In this document: piece after piece, positions 26,108 to 33,009 of the stretch | Layout of the letters: each line of letters opens with the position of its first letter | How positions within the stretch are numbered: the first letter of the stretch is position 1 | Origin: Olavius algarvensis associated proteobacterium Delta 3 | GTDB taxonomy: Bacteria; Desulfobacterota; Desulfobacteria; Desulfobacterales; CAFBRK01 | Assembly (NCBI GenBank): GCA_903231505.1 | Contig: CAFBRK010000054.1 | Span: 48,822 to 112,821, forward strand | Direction: 5' to 3' | Length of the DNA stretch: 64,000 nucleotides | Program-made: the position numbers and the translations under genes | Notes under the pieces: model-generated | What the model saw: only the letters and a program-made list of their open reading frames with translations | The model's database searches: none | Told to the model about the DNA's origin: nothing

Positions 26108-28037
26108 CGCCAGTCCTGAAACACATTATCTCCGCATTCGCCGGGAAGCGGACACCCGCCGAAAATCGTTCGTTGAATTGACCGAACCCAGAATTCATAT
26201 CGGCATGGCCACCTGCGGTATCGCCTCGGGGGCTCTCGAAACCAAAAAAGCCTTCGAGGAGGCGCTGGCAGAACGCCGGCTCAGTGCCCGTATCCATAGC
26301 GTCGGCTGCATCGGCCACTGTTATGCGGAACCGATCGTGGTCATCGACAACCCGGCGTCCGGATTTCCACCCATACTCTACCCGGAGACGCACCCGGGCA
26401 AGGCAAAGATGCTTGCCAAGTTTTTTGTCGAGGAGGGGGATCCCCGGCTTGAGCACATTCTTGGGGCCACAGAACCCAACGACATGATACCGGTCATCAC
26501 CGACTATCCCCGTTTCAACATGGAAACGCGGGTGGTCATGGCAAAATGCGGGAAAATCGATCCCGAAGATATTTACGATTACATTGCCGAAGGCGGGTAT
26601 GCCGCCCTGGCGAAATCCCTGCAAGAGCCGGCGGCCAGAATCATCGATGAGGTCGTGTCGTCCGGGTTGCGCGGGAGAGGCGGTGCCGGGTTCCCAACCG
26701 GCCGAAAGTGGGAGCTGGCGGCCGGGGCCGGAGGGGAATCAAAGCTGGTTATTTGCAACGCGGACGAGGGTGATCCGGGGGCCTACATGGATCGGACCAT
26801 TCTCGAAAGCAATCCCCATCAGGTGGTCGAGGGGATGATCCTCTGCGGCTATGCCGTCGGTGCCGAAAACGCCATCGTCTATGTCCGTGCGGAATATCCC
26901 CTTGCCGTCAAACTCGTTACCCGCGCCATCGAACAGGCACGGAAGCTCGGGCTGCTCGGCAAGCAGATTTTGGGAAGTCCATTTGATTTCGATATCCAGG
27001 TATTCCAGGGCTCCGGGGCGTTTGTGTGCGGGGAGGAGACGGCCCTGATCCAATCCATCGAGGGGAATCGCGGAATGCCGCTGCACCGACCGCCCTTTCC
27101 CGTCCAAATGGGCCTGAACGGCCGCCCGACGATCATCAACAACGTCAAAACCCTGGCCACCATCTCGCCAATCCTGGAAAACGGGGCAGACTGGTTTCGT
27201 GGCATCGGAACGGAGCAAAGCCCGGGAACGGCGATTTTCTCTGTTGTTGGGAATGTGGTGCACCCGGGGCTCGTGGAAATCCCGATGGGGGTCACGCTTC
27301 GGACGCTCATCTTCGATATCTGCGGAGGGATTCCGAACCAGAAAAAATTCAAGGCGGTCCAGATCGGCGGCCCGTCCGGCGGGTGTCTTCCCGAGGAATT
27401 TCTCGACACCCCCATTGACTTTGACTCGCTGATCGAGGCCGGTGCCATGATGGGCTCCGGCGGCATGGTGGTCATGGACGAAGACGCCTGTCTGGTGGAT
27501 GTCTCGCGCTACTTTCTCGAGTTTACCCAGAACGAATCCTGTGGAAAATGCACGTTTTGCCGCATCGGGACCCATCACCTGCTGACCATCCTGGAACGGC
27601 TGACCCAGGGAGAGGGGCGCCCGGAAGATATCGAGCTTTTGCAAACATTGAGCCAGGACATCAAAAACGGCTCACTGTGCGGACTCGGGAAAACCGCACC
27701 CAATCCCGTGCTGACCTCCCTGCAATATTTCATGGATGAGTACGAAGCGCACATCACAGAGAAAAAATGCCCGGCATGCATGTGCCGGAGCTTAACGGCG
27801 TTTTACATCGATCTGGACACATGTGCCATCGGCTGTGAAGCCTGTGTCGCTGTGTGCCCCACCGATGCCATTTTCACCACGAGCACCCGCAAAAAAGGCG
27901 TGGATCTCGTGCGGTGCGTAAAGTGCGGGGAGTGTATGGTAGCCTGTCCACCGGAATACGATGCGGTCCGGAGGGTGTCGCCACTTGGCCTGGCCCCCGC
28001 TGTCGAAAAACCAAAAGAGACACCTCGAAAGGAATAA
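26091..28037 (+). CDS. nuoF: NuoF-like FMN/NAD subunit with extra 2Fe-2S and 2x4Fe-4S domains
   Basis: The 648-residue product (from MSPPSSASPETHYL) has three parts. Residues 30-120 are a thioredoxin-like [2Fe-2S] domain (MATCGIASGA, VGCIGHC). Residues 175-560 are the NuoF core with GLRGRGGAGFPTGRKWE (FMN/NAD), NADEGDPGAY, SGAFVCGEETALIQSIEGN, and the 4Fe-4S site ESCGKCTFCRIGT with a later Cys near SLCGLGK. Residues 575-630 are a two-cluster ferredoxin (CAIGCEACVAVCP, CVKCGECMVACP). This is the HydB/HndC layout of ferredoxin- or bifurcation-linked NADH enzymes. It is translationally overlapped with nuoE. A repeat element separates it from the next subunit gene. Confidence 0.93.
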   Translation: MSPPSSASPETHYLRIRREADTRRKSFVELTEPRIHIGMATCGIASGALETKKAFEEALAERRLSARIHSVGCIGHCYAEPIVVIDNPASGFPPILYPETHPGKAKMLAKFFVEEGDPRLEHILGATEPNDMIPVITDYPRFNMETRVVMAKCGKIDPEDIYDYIAEGGYAALAKSLQEPAARIIDEVVSSGLRGRGGAGFPTGRKWELAAGAGGESKLVICNADEGDPGAYMDRTILESNPHQVVEGMILCGYAVGAENAIVYVRAEYPLAVKLVTRAIEQARKLGLLGKQILGSPFDFDIQVFQGSGAFVCGEETALIQSIEGNRGMPLHRPPFPVQMGLNGRPTIINNVKTLATISPILENGADWFRGIGTEQSPGTAIFSVVGNVVHPGLVEIPMGVTLRTLIFDICGGIPNQKKFKAVQIGGPSGGCLPEEFLDTPIDFDSLIEAGAMMGSGGMVVMDEDACLVDVSRYFLEFTQNESCGKCTFCRIGTHHLLTILERLTQGEGRPEDIELLQTLSQDIKNGSLCGLGKTAPNPVLTSLQYFMDEYEAHITEKKCPACMCRSLTAFYIDLDTCAIGCEACVAVCPTDAIFTTSTRKKGVDLVRCVKCGECMVACPPEYDAVRRVSPLGLAPAVEKPKETPRKE

Positions 28038-28048
28038 TGATAGCAATC

Positions 28049-28266
28049 ACCGCGGAGACGCAGGGATCGCAGAGGAGCAATCTTATCTTCGGAATCCCTG
28101 AGAGGGGGATTCCGGAATCGGGTGGCCTCTGTAGAGGTTTCAATGCTCATCATTGTTTAAGGGCGATCATTTTTGCTTTTCGCCCTACCTGTCCTGAGGC
28201 ACTCGAAGGGTCAGCGAAAAGCAAAATAGATGATATGCTCTGCGCCCTCCGCGTCTTTGCGTTGAG
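28049..28266. mobile_element. MITE-like repeat, copy 1, inside the diaphorase gene cluster
   Basis: Terminal inverted repeats ACCGCGGAGACGCAGGG and CTCTGCGCCCTCCGCGTCTTT enclose two hairpins: TTCGGAATCCCTGAGAGGGG to TCCGGAA at 28088-28117, and GCTTTTCGCC...GCGAAAAGC at 28175-28222. The same hairpins and ends occur at 35361-35737; the first hairpin also occurs at 63850-63885. It has no coding capacity. Confidence 0.7.
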
Positions 28267-28353
28267 AAGTTAATCCTAAGACGAATCGTAGAGATCCCAT
28301 GATAGTCGGGCGCATGGGTTTCAAGGTGACAGGGAATCGTTGCGAGCGGGAAA

Positions 28354-28998
28354 ATGATCAAACTTACTGTTGATAACACCGAGATCGAGGCAGAGCCGGG
28401 AGCGAATCTGCTCCATACGTGCCTGGAAAGCGGCATTTATATTCCGAACCTGTGTCATCTGAAAGAAATGTCGCCTGCACCGGCCTCCTGCCGGCTGTGT
28501 TTCGTGGAGATCGAGGGGATGGATCCGCCTGTTGCCTCCTGTACCATCCGGATCTGGGGCTCGATGCAGATTCACACGGACACCCCGGCGGTGCGGCGCC
28601 TTCAGAAATCGGCGCTTCAACTGCTCCTGTCGGTCCACGATGTGGACTGCAAGCCCTGTCCCGCCAACAGGAAGTGCGCGCTTCAGGACATTGCCAAATT
28701 TCTCAAGATCGGCCTCAAACCCAAGCACCTCCAGAAGCAGCTCAAAGAGACCAGGGTCGTGGAAGAGCATCCCTGCCTGGATTACTACCCGAACAGGTGT
28801 GTGCTGTGCGGAAAATGTGTCTATGTCTGCCGCCAGCAGCACGATCTTCCCATGCTCGCCTTTGCCGGCCGCGGATTCGATACGGTCGTAACGGCGTTCG
28901 GTGGTGCCAAAAAAACCAGGGACGCCTGTGGCCTCTGCTTGGCCTGTTCGGCGATCTGCCCGGTGGGGGCGCTCATTCCAAAGGCTGAAGCCACATAA
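28354..28998 (+). CDS. HoxU/NuoG-N-like Fe-S subunit of the diaphorase
   Basis: The 214-residue protein carries electrons between the NuoF-like flavoprotein and a partner. It contains a plant-type [2Fe-2S] domain (CHLKEMSPAPASCRLC and a later Cys in PPVASCTI), a His-Cys3 cluster site HDVDCKPCPANRKC near 90-105, and a two-[4Fe-4S] ferredoxin domain (CVLCGKCVYVCR, CGLCLACSAICP) at 148-205. This is the HoxU/NuoG N-terminal layout and it stops before any molybdopterin or hydrogenase domain. The natural catalytic partner must be encoded elsewhere. Its stop codon lies within palindrome family A copy 2. Confidence 0.9.
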   Translation: MIKLTVDNTEIEAEPGANLLHTCLESGIYIPNLCHLKEMSPAPASCRLCFVEIEGMDPPVASCTIRIWGSMQIHTDTPAVRRLQKSALQLLLSVHDVDCKPCPANRKCALQDIAKFLKIGLKPKHLQKQLKETRVVEEHPCLDYYPNRCVLCGKCVYVCRQQHDLPMLAFAGRGFDTVVTAFGGAKKTRDACGLCLACSAICPVGALIPKAEAT

Positions 28999-29017
28999 AA
29001 TCGTGAAACGATTTTAT
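28995..29017. repeat. 23-bp palindrome family A, copy 2
   Basis: ATAAAATCGT, GAA, ACGATTTTAT. It overlaps the stop codon of the HoxU-like gene and ends just before the Shine-Dalgarno of the YchF-like gene, so in RNA the hairpin could act on termination, stability or translation. Confidence 0.85.
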
Positions 29018-29031
29018 AAGGAGATCCTGTC

Positions 29032-30066
29032 GTGAAACTAGGCATTATCGGCCTTCCCGGGGCTGGAAAGAAAACCGTTTTCGAAGCCCTGACGCACAAC
29101 ATTGCCGATGAAAGGCACTATTCCGAGAGCCGAATTGGAACCGTCAGGGTTCCGGACGACCGCGTGGATGTCTTGAGCGACATATACAAGCCGAAGAAAA
29201 CGATTTACGCCCAGGTGGAATATTTTCTTCCGGCTCTGGGTGGCGCCCAACAGGAGAAAGGCAAGGAACAGAGCCTCTGGACCCAGGTGCGGGATTGCGA
29301 TGCGCTGATTCACGTAATCCGTAATTTCTCATTTCCGGGCTCGGAAGCACCTTCCCCGTTAAACGATTTCACCGACATCGATCAGGAGTTGATGGTGTCG
29401 GATCTGGTCCAGGTCGAAAAACGGCTTGAACGTCTGAGCCAGGATCGGAGCAGGGGAAGAAAACCCGACTCTGAGGAGCGGGGTCTTCTGGAACAATGCC
29501 GCGATGCATTGGAAGACGACACCCCGTTGCGCCATATTCCGGAACTGGCCACCTCGCCGACCTTGCGGGGTTTTACATTTCTATCGGCGAAACCGATGCT
29601 GCTGCTGTTCAACAATGCCGATGAGGACGACGCCCTTCCGGACACAGCAGGCCTCGAGAACCGAGAATCCTGTGATCTGATCAAAGGGCGTCTCGAGCAG
29701 GAATTGGCCCAGATGACGTCCGATGAGGCGGCGGAATTTCTCGAAGAATTCAACATCACCGCCTCGGCGATGGACCGGATCATCGAACGCTCCTATAGTT
29801 TGCTGGGTCTGATCTCCTTTTTCACCGTCGGGGAGGACGAAGTCCGGGCCTGGACTATTCGGAAGGGAACGCCGGCCACCGAGGCGGCCGGAATCATCCA
29901 TACGGATATGCAGAAAGGTTTCATCCGGGCGGAAGTACTGGCGTATGACGACCTAATGGCTGCGGGCAGTTTCAAAGAAGCGCGGAAGCTGGGGACGGTC
30001 CGCCTGGAGGGCAAAACCTATGACGTGGCGGACGGCGACATTGTGACGATTCGCTTCAATGTTTAA
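29032..30066 (+). CDS. YchF/OLA1-like GTPase, divergent
   Basis: The 344-residue protein has an Obg-HflX-type G domain with Walker A GLPGAGKKTVFEALT, an inserted helical region (about 125-175), the NxxE-type base-recognition motif FNNADED that distinguishes YchF/OLA1 ATPases from true GTPases, and a C-terminal TGS domain (about 265-344: FFTVGEDEVRAWTIRKGTPA, AAGIIHTDMQKGFIRAEV). It is shorter and more divergent than standard YchF (about 363), and Walker A is GAGKKT instead of NVGKST. It starts at GTG with AAGGAGA upstream. Role: probably an ATPase linked to ribosomes or stress response, by family. Confidence 0.85.
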   Translation: MKLGIIGLPGAGKKTVFEALTHNIADERHYSESRIGTVRVPDDRVDVLSDIYKPKKTIYAQVEYFLPALGGAQQEKGKEQSLWTQVRDCDALIHVIRNFSFPGSEAPSPLNDFTDIDQELMVSDLVQVEKRLERLSQDRSRGRKPDSEERGLLEQCRDALEDDTPLRHIPELATSPTLRGFTFLSAKPMLLLFNNADEDDALPDTAGLENRESCDLIKGRLEQELAQMTSDEAAEFLEEFNITASAMDRIIERSYSLLGLISFFTVGEDEVRAWTIRKGTPATEAAGIIHTDMQKGFIRAEVLAYDDLMAAGSFKEARKLGTVRLEGKTYDVADGDIVTIRFNV

Positions 30067-30096
30067 GTAGAATTTTCGGATTGCCGAAAATTCTAC
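30067..30096. repeat. 30-bp palindrome family B, copy 1
   Basis: GTAGAATTTTCGG, four bases, CCGAAAATTCTAC. It lies directly after the YchF-like stop codon. The same arms recur at 30552-30581, and both copies are followed by CCxATGAAAA-like bases. Confidence 0.85.
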
Positions 30097-30208
30097 CAAT
30101 GAAAAACGTTGAAATTATATAGCATTTAGAGACATGCCATAACTCTGTTTCGATTCGAAGGGGTGTTTCCAACGGATGCTGTAAGCCCGTGCGGCTTGTC
30201 GGGTCGAA

Positions 30209-30226
30209 GTCCCGCTTAAGCGGGAC
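30209..30226. repeat. Perfect 18-bp palindrome
   Basis: GTCCCGCTTAAGCGGGAC lies in the 268-bp gap between the YchF-like gene and the 67-residue protein gene. A related, imperfect CCCGCCTCAAGCGGG occurs at 61361-61376. The rest of 30097-30334 holds no gene I can support. Confidence 0.6.
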
Positions 30227-30334
30227 GAAGCCTGGTGACCGGCCCTCCTTTTGTTGCAAAGTCCGGGCTGAGCCGATGCCATCCCCCGGTTTTAAACGTG
30301 TAAGAAACAGAACACGGGCAAAAGCCCTGGCTGA

Positions 30335-30538
30335 TCAATGGGCGTGATATGCCACCAATCGAACACAGAGTTTCTTTTCCAATTCCCTGATATTTTCCAG
30401 TTGTTGATCATTCAGATCGGCCGGAGCCGGCGGGGTGTAGTAGGCAAGGATGCGTGTGCCGGTATCCTCCTCCAGTTTCTGGATTTCCGAAATGTTTTCT
30501 TCGGTAAGATAATCTGCATATGCGAGATCAAAATCCAT
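30335..30538 (-). CDS. Small protein with two internal 25-residue repeats
   Basis: The 67-residue protein is made of two similar halves: LTEENISEIQKLEEDTGTRI followed by LAYY, and LNDQQLENIRELEKKLCVRL followed by VAYH. Each half is predicted helix then strand, with pattern LxxxxxxxIxxLExxxxxR(I/L)(L/V)AY. The start has a perfect AAGGAGG ribosome binding site, so expression is likely. There is no signal peptide. I do not know a family. It stands alone, with palindrome family B copies about 240 bp beyond its 3' end and just upstream of its ribosome binding site. Confidence 0.75.
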   Translation of the reverse strand: MDFDLAYADYLTEENISEIQKLEEDTGTRILAYYTPPAPADLNDQQLENIRELEKKLCVRLVAYHAH

Positions 30539-30551
30539 GATTTCCCTCCTT

Positions 30552-30581
30552 GTAGAATTTTCGGATGACCGAAAATTCTAC
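30552..30581. repeat. 30-bp palindrome family B, copy 2
   Basis: GTAGAATTTTCGG, ATGA, CCGAAAATTCTAC, lying immediately upstream of the ribosome binding site of the 67-residue protein gene, where it could act as an operator or 5'-UTR hairpin. Confidence 0.85.
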
Positions 30582-30708
30582 CCATGAAAAGATTAATAAA
30601 TTACATACCCTTAATGATAGGACAGTTCTTGCTGCACACAACGGTCCTCCCCCCCAAACGATAGAAGCGGCACTATTTCAACAATTTCTATGCTGTGTTG
30701 CGGGAATC

Positions 30709-30803
30709 GGGATGTTGATCCTCTCGGGGTCGGGATCGGCATCGGAATCGGTATCGAATCACCCCGACACCGTCTTTCAACATCGATACCGATTCCGATG
30801 GTT
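30709..30803. repeat. Hexamer-armed hairpin repeat, copy 3
   Basis: An 18-bp perfect inverted repeat, CATCGGAATCGGTATCGA at 30740-30757 and its complement at 30783-30800, with a 25-base loop containing TCTTTCAAC. Further GGGATC hexamers extend the left side. It lies just downstream of the leftward acyltransferase gene. Confidence 0.85.
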
Positions 30804-30825
30804 TCCCCCATTGGCTGTTTGGACG

Positions 30826-31947
30826 CTAGACGTATTTCAGCAGAGTATGTGGATGCGCCCGTTTGAATTTTCGATATTGTATACACAGCGGATAAAGGAC
30901 GATAAGGACGATGAACGTGGCCAGGGCGGTTTCCATTAAGCCCGCGGATTTATACAGTCCAGTCAGTTTTGCAGTGGCGGCCAGCAGGTGCACGTGGAGG
31001 ATATAGAAAAATAGGGGTGTTTGGCCGAAAACGATCACGGGGTTCCACGCCGACGCCTGCCGGTTCTCATAGAACCGGGTCAGTCCTGCCAGAAGCAGGA
31101 ACATCAGACCCAGTTCCAATGCCGAAAACGTCAGGCTAGGCGGGTATTTGCTCACGTGAAGCCACTGCACCAGGGATGTGCCGTACCGGTACAACACCAT
31201 GTTTCCATACCCGTTAAGTCCTCTGAAGATCAGAAAGATCACCAGGAAACCCAAGCCGGCCGCCACATAGAATCGAAACGGCCGCTTGATCCGGTTGGTG
31301 ATGATCAGGTTGCCGATGGACCAGCCCAGCGCCATATAGGCCAGCCATGGCAGGAGAGGATACAAAACAAACACGCCATCGGTGATCTTCCCGCCGGTAA
31401 CCAGGAACGCGCCGATCGGTCCGGATCTCTCTCCTCCACCGGCCCACAATGCCAGACCGGCGAACACTTCACTGAACACCAGGTATCCAAGACTGAGTGA
31501 TAGCAGAAGATTCGGATTCAGTCGGCGCAGGACAATCATGGCGATCATACTTCCACCGATGGCATACAATACCTGGAAAAGGACTCCGTATCCGAATCCG
31601 ATGCTCATCCACAGTGGATCGAGCAGCAAAATCATCAAGCCCCGGGTAAAGAGATAACGATCCACCCCGCCCCCGGACGCCCCCCGGGACAATCGGCCGG
31701 TGATGCTCAAACACAGCGCAAATCCCGCTAAGAACAAAAAAGTTGGAGCGCAGATGTGAGTGACCCAGCGAATGAAGAACTGCACCTCGGGTATCCTGGC
31801 CCCTGCCGTGTAAAACGCGGCTGAATCGGTGGCATATTTTCCGGCATTAAAGGCAAAGGAAGCATGGTCCAACGCCATCAGAACAATCACGATGCCGCGC
31901 AACGCATCGAGGGCCGGCAGTCGTTGGTTTGATATCCGATCGGCCAT
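30826..31947 (-). CDS. DUF1624-type membrane acyltransferase-like protein
   Basis: From ATG 31947 (MADRISNQRLPALDALRG) the 373-residue protein has about ten membrane helices. The N-terminal RLPALDALRGIVIVLMALDH matches DUF1624/HGSNAT-like proteins, in which the Asp-His pair in the first helix region (MALDHAS) is conserved and His is a candidate acyl acceptor. FILHVHLL-like helix YILHVHLLAA near 320 is also typical. Related proteins transfer acetyl groups to extracellular sugars across the membrane. The substrate here is unknown. AGGAGATAA before the ATG supports this start over the one at 32007. Confidence 0.82.
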   Translation of the reverse strand: MADRISNQRLPALDALRGIVIVLMALDHASFAFNAGKYATDSAAFYTAGARIPEVQFFIRWVTHICAPTFLFLAGFALCLSITGRLSRGASGGGVDRYLFTRGLMILLLDPLWMSIGFGYGVLFQVLYAIGGSMIAMIVLRRLNPNLLLSLSLGYLVFSEVFAGLALWAGGGERSGPIGAFLVTGGKITDGVFVLYPLLPWLAYMALGWSIGNLIITNRIKRPFRFYVAAGLGFLVIFLIFRGLNGYGNMVLYRYGTSLVQWLHVSKYPPSLTFSALELGLMFLLLAGLTRFYENRQASAWNPVIVFGQTPLFFYILHVHLLAATAKLTGLYKSAGLMETALATFIVLIVLYPLCIQYRKFKRAHPHTLLKYV

Positions 31948-32088
31948 CCGCTTTATCTCCTGCTCGCAATCCCGCCGCCGGCTGGACCATGGGCTCCCGG
32001 ACGCCATTTTATAGGTGTTGCCATATCTATGTTCCGTTTGATCGCGTTCTTATCACCAAAACACCCCGCTCAGAGACTCTATATCCGA

Positions 32089-32206
32089 ACATGTTCGGTA
32101 TCGGAATCGAGACAGAATGGCCAACTTCGAAGTCGACACCGATACCGATTCCGAACCCGATTCCGATACCTGTGACCCGGCAACTTTCAACCGCGTCAAC
32201 ACGCCA
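32089..32206. repeat. Hexamer-armed hairpin repeat, copy 4 (expanded)
   Basis: Reverse complement of the copy at 1050-1141, with the same flanks (GGTATCGGAATCGAGACAGA on one side, CTTTCAACCGCGTCAACA on the other). It contains about 30 extra bases of GATACC/GATTCC/GAACCC hexamers, showing growth or loss of hexamer units between copies. Confidence 0.8.
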
Positions 32207-32248
32207 CAAATCGAAACGGTATTCTGACCTTAACTAGAGACAGGTTTT

Positions 32249-32442
32249 TTAGTAGGTCAACAGCGGCGCTTGTTTGAGAAATATCGGGTCGGCAATTTGG
32301 GTGAGGATGAAATGCGCCACATCCGCGCGGGAGATTTTTCCGGATACCGCGCCAGCACCGTGATCTCATGCCCTGCCGCCACGGCCTGTCGCAACAGCTC
32401 AAAGCCGATGCCACGGGTGGCACCGATGATGAGAAGTTTCAT
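32249..32442 (-). pseudogene. NAD(P)-binding (SDR/NmrA-type) protein with internal deletion
   Basis: The gene starts MKLLIIGATRGIGFELLRQA, a Rossmann dinucleotide-binding start (GATRGIG), and runs to about residue 33 (ITVLARYP). At about 32345 the family reading jumps frame: GKISRADVAHFILTQIADP and IFLKQAPLLTY then follow to a stop at 32249. That tail is the usual C-terminal end of atypical SDR/NmrA proteins of about 210 residues. Some 150 middle residues are therefore missing and the halves are out of frame, so this is an internally deleted pseudogene. It starts 24 bp after the 64-residue protein gene. Confidence 0.75.
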
Positions 32443-32466
32443 GGGTTCACTGAATTCCCGGGATCG

Positions 32467-32661
32467 TTACTCGTAGGCGAGAACGCGAATCACGCCCATG
32501 GAGGCACCATTGTCATCGGTGGTACAGGTGTCGCTGACCGAGAACACCTGCTTCACGTTGTTTTCCTCGATGAACCGATTGACAAGGTTGTCCAGGTCTT
32601 CGATTTCCTGCTTGGCATGGAATATTTTCAGCGGAATAGCGAATGTTTTTACTTTTGCCAT
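32467..32661 (-). CDS. Small hypothetical protein (64 aa)
   Basis: The protein begins MAKVKTFAIPLKIFHAKQEI and ends GASMGVIRVLAYE, with an alternation of strands and one helix (EIEDLDNLVNRFIEENNVKQ) like a compact alpha-beta fold. No signal peptide, membrane helix or known motif is visible. AAGGAGA is well placed before the ATG. It is probably co-transcribed with the SDR pseudogene 24 bp downstream. A Fur-box-like sequence lies about 80 bp upstream. Confidence 0.65.
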   Translation of the reverse strand: MAKVKTFAIPLKIFHAKQEIEDLDNLVNRFIEENNVKQVFSVSDTCTTDDNGASMGVIRVLAYE

Positions 32662-32740
32662 GTGTCTCTCCTTGTGTGAGGGATTCGCGCCGGAACAGGA
32701 TACCCTGGTTGTCGATACCCTGAATTTGTTTCCAATTAAG

Positions 32741-32764
32741 AAATGATAATCATATAATTATCGT
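32741..32764. promoter_or_regulatory. Fur-box-like AT-rich palindrome
   Basis: AATGATAATCAT matches 12 consecutive positions of the Fur consensus GATAATGATAATCATTATC, and a second half (ATTATC) follows at 32756-32761. It is upstream of the leftward 64-residue protein gene; the rightward signalling gene starts 245 bp away. Confidence 0.3.
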
Positions 32765-33009
32765 TGAAAAGTGTCGCTCCCGGGGTTCCCCGCAGGCGTC
32801 ATCGTACCTTGTCCTTCTTGGTGCGATGTCCCTTGTATTCATCAACCGGGGCGTTACGGATAACCACAAAAAAATAAATTGCTCACAATGATGGTCTCTA
32901 CTTGTTAGCGCCCTGTAACGACAATGGCCATTTTTAGAGTCATCTGCTACACTGGTCACATACTATCCTGAGCGGATCTCGTGCCGATATAACGATTTAC
33001 GGAGAACCC

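Noticed and set aside
30097..30334. Possible riboswitch or structured RNA
   Set aside because: The region has a strong GTCCCGCTTAAGCGGGAC palindrome and GC-rich segments, but I could not match the conserved core of any riboswitch class in either orientation.
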